From positions 101,841-165,840 of the forward strand of contig JABDKW010000014.1 in assembly GCA_013002025.1 (NCBI GenBank): DNA of 64,000 bases, given 5' to 3'. The DNA is from Gammaproteobacteria bacterium. GTDB taxonomy: Bacteria; Pseudomonadota; Gammaproteobacteria; Arenicellales; Arenicellaceae. A model generated the notes under the pieces. It did no database searches, had not been told where the DNA came from, and saw only the letters and a list, made by a program, of their open reading frames with translations. The translations under genes and the position numbers were made by a program. Numbering within the stretch: position 1 is the stretch's first letter; every line of letters begins with the position of its first letter. Shown piece after piece: positions 61,770-64,000 of this stretch.

Positions 61770-64000
61770 ATGAAAAGAAAAAAGCACGCACTTAAAGCCT
61801 CCCGCCGCAATCGGCAATCTTCTCAGAAAGGTCATGCGCCATCGCGGCCAACTTCGCGCGCCTATGAAATGCCGACCTTGCATCGTAGCCGAATTGCGTT
61901 GTGTATCGCGTCGATGAGTTTAAGCGCTACCGTCTCGGCCGCACCTATTGGTGCCGAAGTGGTGCACGGCAATGCCGCCTTTGTGCAGCAGGGCAACCAC
62001 CTGCAGATCAGCAACAGCCACGGCACCATTATCAACTGGCAGGATTTTTCCATTGCTACGCAGGAGAGCGTAAATTTTCTGCAGACTCACGCCTCCTCGG
62101 CCATTCTGAACCGGGTTATCAGCAATATCCCCTCTGATATTCTAGGTGAGCTTACCTCCAACGGCCGGGTGTTTGTGATTAACCCAAATGGCCTGATTAT
62201 CGGTCAGGATGCCCGCATTGATACCGCCGGGTTTGTGGCGTCCACGCTGGATATGTCGGATAAAAACTTCCTCGCGGGCACTATGAAGTTTGTCGGTGAT
62301 TCGGGTGAGATTGAGAATCATGGCTACATTGCCGCTGGCCCGGGTGGCGAGGTAATACTGATTGCCCCGAATATCGAAAATCACGGCATTATCGAAGCTG
62401 AGGACGGCTCAATAATGCTGGCCGCCGGCCGTGAAGTGACCCTGCATTCCATGCAGCAAGGCGGCTTATCCTACAAAGTCTCGGCGCCGTCGGATTCAGT
62501 ACTAAATATCGGTCAGTTAGTGGCCAATAACGGGTCGGTGAAGGTGTTTGCCGACCAGATCTTTCAGCAGGGTGCGATCTCTGCCACGCGCGCGCGCCGC
62601 GATGCAGACGGCAATGTGGTGCTCGAAGCAGACACCAATTTAAATGTGAGCGGCGAGATCGATGTGCGCGGTCACGGTGTGGTCGGCGGTACCGCGCATC
62701 TTTTAGGTGAGCGGATCGAAGTGAGCAACGCCAATATCGACGCCTCCGGTGAAGGCGGCGGCGAGGTGTTAATCGGCGGTGACTATCAGGGCGACGGTGA
62801 GGTGCGCAATGCGCAGAACACCAACACCGATGAGGCCACTATTATCCGGGCCGACGGTGGCACCAATGGCGCCGGTGGCCGGGTGATTGTGTGGTCGGAC
62901 AACACCACCAACAGTTACGCCAAGATCACTGCCCGCGGTGGTAGCCAGTCGGGCGACGGTGGTTTTGTGGAAACCTCGGGCAAGAAAGTACTGGACTTTG
63001 GCCAACCGGCCGATGTCAGCGCCACCAATGGCGCGGCCGGCACCTGGTTACTGGACCCGGAAGACATTGTTATTGATGAGGAGCATGCTGATTCCATCTC
63101 CACCTCGCTTAATGGTGGCTCCAATGTGGAAGTGCGCACCAGTGATGAGGGCGATGGCGAAGGTAATATCACGGTAGAGGCGCCGATCACCAAAACGGAA
63201 GGCGAGGCCGCGGTCTCCCTGACGCTGGACGCGCATAATCGGGTGGATGTAAACGCGCCCATCACCACCACGGCGGGCCCGCTGAACCTGACCATTAAGA
63301 CCGGTCGTGAAGTGGTGGCCGTTGACCCCACAGAAGCGCAACCCGATGTGGCTGAAGAGGAAGCGGCGGCCAGTGATGACACTACAGAGTCGACCGAAAC
63401 TACTGAGGCGGTGGAATCTCAGGACAGCGAGGCAGTGGCCGAAGCGGGTACTGAAGAAAATACAGACACCGGTACCGAACCCAATACCGATGAGACCGTT
63501 GCCGAGTCGGATACGGTAACGGACGAAGCAGCGAGTGCAGGCGAGAGCGAGGAACAAGTTGCTGATGCGAGCACCGAGCCCGAGGCCAGTGAGACAGAAG
63601 GCGTAGCAACAGATACTGAGGTGCTCGCCGAGAGCGATGCATCGACTATCGATGAAGTGCCCGCTGAAGAGGTTTCCACCGATGAGTTGTCCACTGATGA
63701 AGTGGCCGCGGATGCGATACAAATCGACGATACGGCCGCCGACGATTTAGCAGTTGAGGAAGTGGCCGCCGAAGAAGTTGTTGTTGAAGCAGTGACAGTT
63801 GAAGAAGTCGCCACCGACGAGGTCGTGGTTGATGAAGCTGACACGAGCGGTAATGACATCGCCGATGCAGAAACAACCGCAGACGAAAGCGCCACAGATC
63901 AGGCGGATTCAGAAACCGTTACAGCAGAAACGTCAAGCAGTGAGGCGGATGGCTTTATAGAACAAGCCGAGCAACAGATTGTTATCGCCGCGGATATCCA
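61770..64000 (+). CDS. TpsA-type filamentous exoprotein, 5' part (runs past the window end)
   Basis: A large secreted adhesin-like protein, 743 codons of which lie here with no stop. A long signal region of 58 residues has a basic N-part (MKRKKHALKASRRNRQ) and a cut at VSAA-PIG. The TPS domain follows (haemagg_act; INWQDFSIATQESVNF, SNGRVFVINPNGLIIG). Beta-helix repeats then end with the GGFVETSGKKVLDFG and GTWLLDPEDIVID blocks. Residues about 514-725 are a Glu/Asp/Ala/Thr/Val low-complexity stretch. SD AGGGGA is present. It is the substrate of the TpsB at 59021. Confidence 0.92.
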   Translation, partial: MKRKKHALKASRRNRQSSQKGHAPSRPTSRAYEMPTLHRSRIALCIASMSLSATVSAAPIGAEVVHGNAAFVQQGNHLQISNSHGTIINWQDFSIATQESVNFLQTHASSAILNRVISNIPSDILGELTSNGRVFVINPNGLIIGQDARIDTAGFVASTLDMSDKNFLAGTMKFVGDSGEIENHGYIAAGPGGEVILIAPNIENHGIIEAEDGSIMLAAGREVTLHSMQQGGLSYKVSAPSDSVLNIGQLVANNGSVKVFADQIFQQGAISATRARRDADGNVVLEADTNLNVSGEIDVRGHGVVGGTAHLLGERIEVSNANIDASGEGGGEVLIGGDYQGDGEVRNAQNTNTDEATIIRADGGTNGAGGRVIVWSDNTTNSYAKITARGGSQSGDGGFVETSGKKVLDFGQPADVSATNGAAGTWLLDPEDIVIDEEHADSISTSLNGGSNVEVRTSDEGDGEGNITVEAPITKTEGEAAVSLTLDAHNRVDVNAPITTTAGPLNLTIKTGREVVAVDPTEAQPDVAEEEAAASDDTTESTETTEAVESQDSEAVAEAGTEENTDTGTEPNTDETVAESDTVTDEAASAGESEEQVADASTEPEASETEGVATDTEVLAESDASTIDEVPAEEVSTDELSTDEVAADAIQIDDTAADDLAVEEVAAEEVVVEAVTVEEVATDEVVVDEADTSGNDIADAETTADESATDQADSETVTAETSSSEADGFIEQAEQQIVIAADI
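63310..63945 (+). repeat. Acidic low-complexity segment within the TpsA-type gene
   Basis: About 210 codons encode degenerate repeats such as EEVSTDELSTDEV, AAEEVVVEAVTVEEV and TEPNTDETVAES. The DNA is built from recurrent gaagaa, gatgaa and gccgat words, without an exact period. It breaks off the beta-helix pattern that ends at LNLTIKTGREV. Confidence 0.85.

Noticed and set aside
63048..63895. Long minus-strand Ser/Thr-rich open frames opposite the TpsA acidic region
   Set aside because: They are the mirror of GAA/GAT/GCC-rich coding sequence. The + strand frame continues a clear TPS protein.

Overview
The window reads as chromosomal DNA of a gammaproteobacterium. Almost every block has the gene order I know from Pseudomonas and its relatives: lepA-lepB-DUF4845-rnc-era-recO-pdxJ; fdxA-mutS; suhB divergent from trmJ-cysE; ndk-rlmN-pilW-rodZ-hisS-yfgM-bamB-der; ffs-dnaX-ybaB-recR; queG divergent from tsaE; amiB-mutL-miaA-hfq-hflX-hflK-hflC-DUF2065-hisZ-purA-rnr-rlmB. 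Codon use and GC content look even across these blocks. hisZ and the ffs-dnaX-ybaB-recR cluster favour a Pseudomonadales/Cellvibrionales-like lineage over an enterobacterium. The lineage is inferred from gene order and protein families only; I could not run a phylogeny.

Layout. 1-6600: translation, secretion, RNA processing and pyridoxine genes on the + strand, with a strong minus-strand Shine-Dalgarno at the very left edge. 6650-12700: lytic transglycosylase, YajQ, DsbC-like protein, ferredoxin, MutS and SuhB. 12868-26014: a long + strand series from trmJ to der. Two pieces usually found here are missing: the isc operon is represented only by one IscA-like gene, and ispG is absent between rodZ and hisS. 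An unrecognised Ala/Gly-linker outer-membrane protein sits between the IscA-like gene and mtaB. 26024-29158: a minus-strand group of xseA, a degenerate M23 protein and an alpha/beta hydrolase. 29295-34016: SRP RNA, dnaX, ybaB, recR, orn, queG. 34031-48936: tsaE, then a structured 340-bp gap, then the large amiB-to-rlmB series.

49025-58742 is more accessory: a ferredoxin-reductase-like flavoprotein, an ECF sigma factor operon with two membrane proteins, folE, a hormone-sensitive-lipase-like hydrolase, an SRAP protein, a TerB-like protein, a SulP-STAS-cNMP fusion transporter and a DMT permease.

59021-64000 is a two-partner secretion locus: a TpsB outer-membrane transporter, a secreted FecR-domain protein, and the start of a large TpsA exoprotein cut by the window end. 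TpsA carries a roughly 210-residue acidic low-complexity insert. This locus and the ECF sigma operon are the best candidates for less-described biology. The rest is largely core housekeeping.

Genes that plausibly work together are: LepB with exported proteins; Era, RNase III, RNase R and YbeY-type RNA metabolism; MutS with MutL; RecO with RecR; XseA in strand degradation; PilW, RodZ, BamB, YfgM, AmiB and the lytic transglycosylase at the envelope; and HflK with HflC around FtsH.
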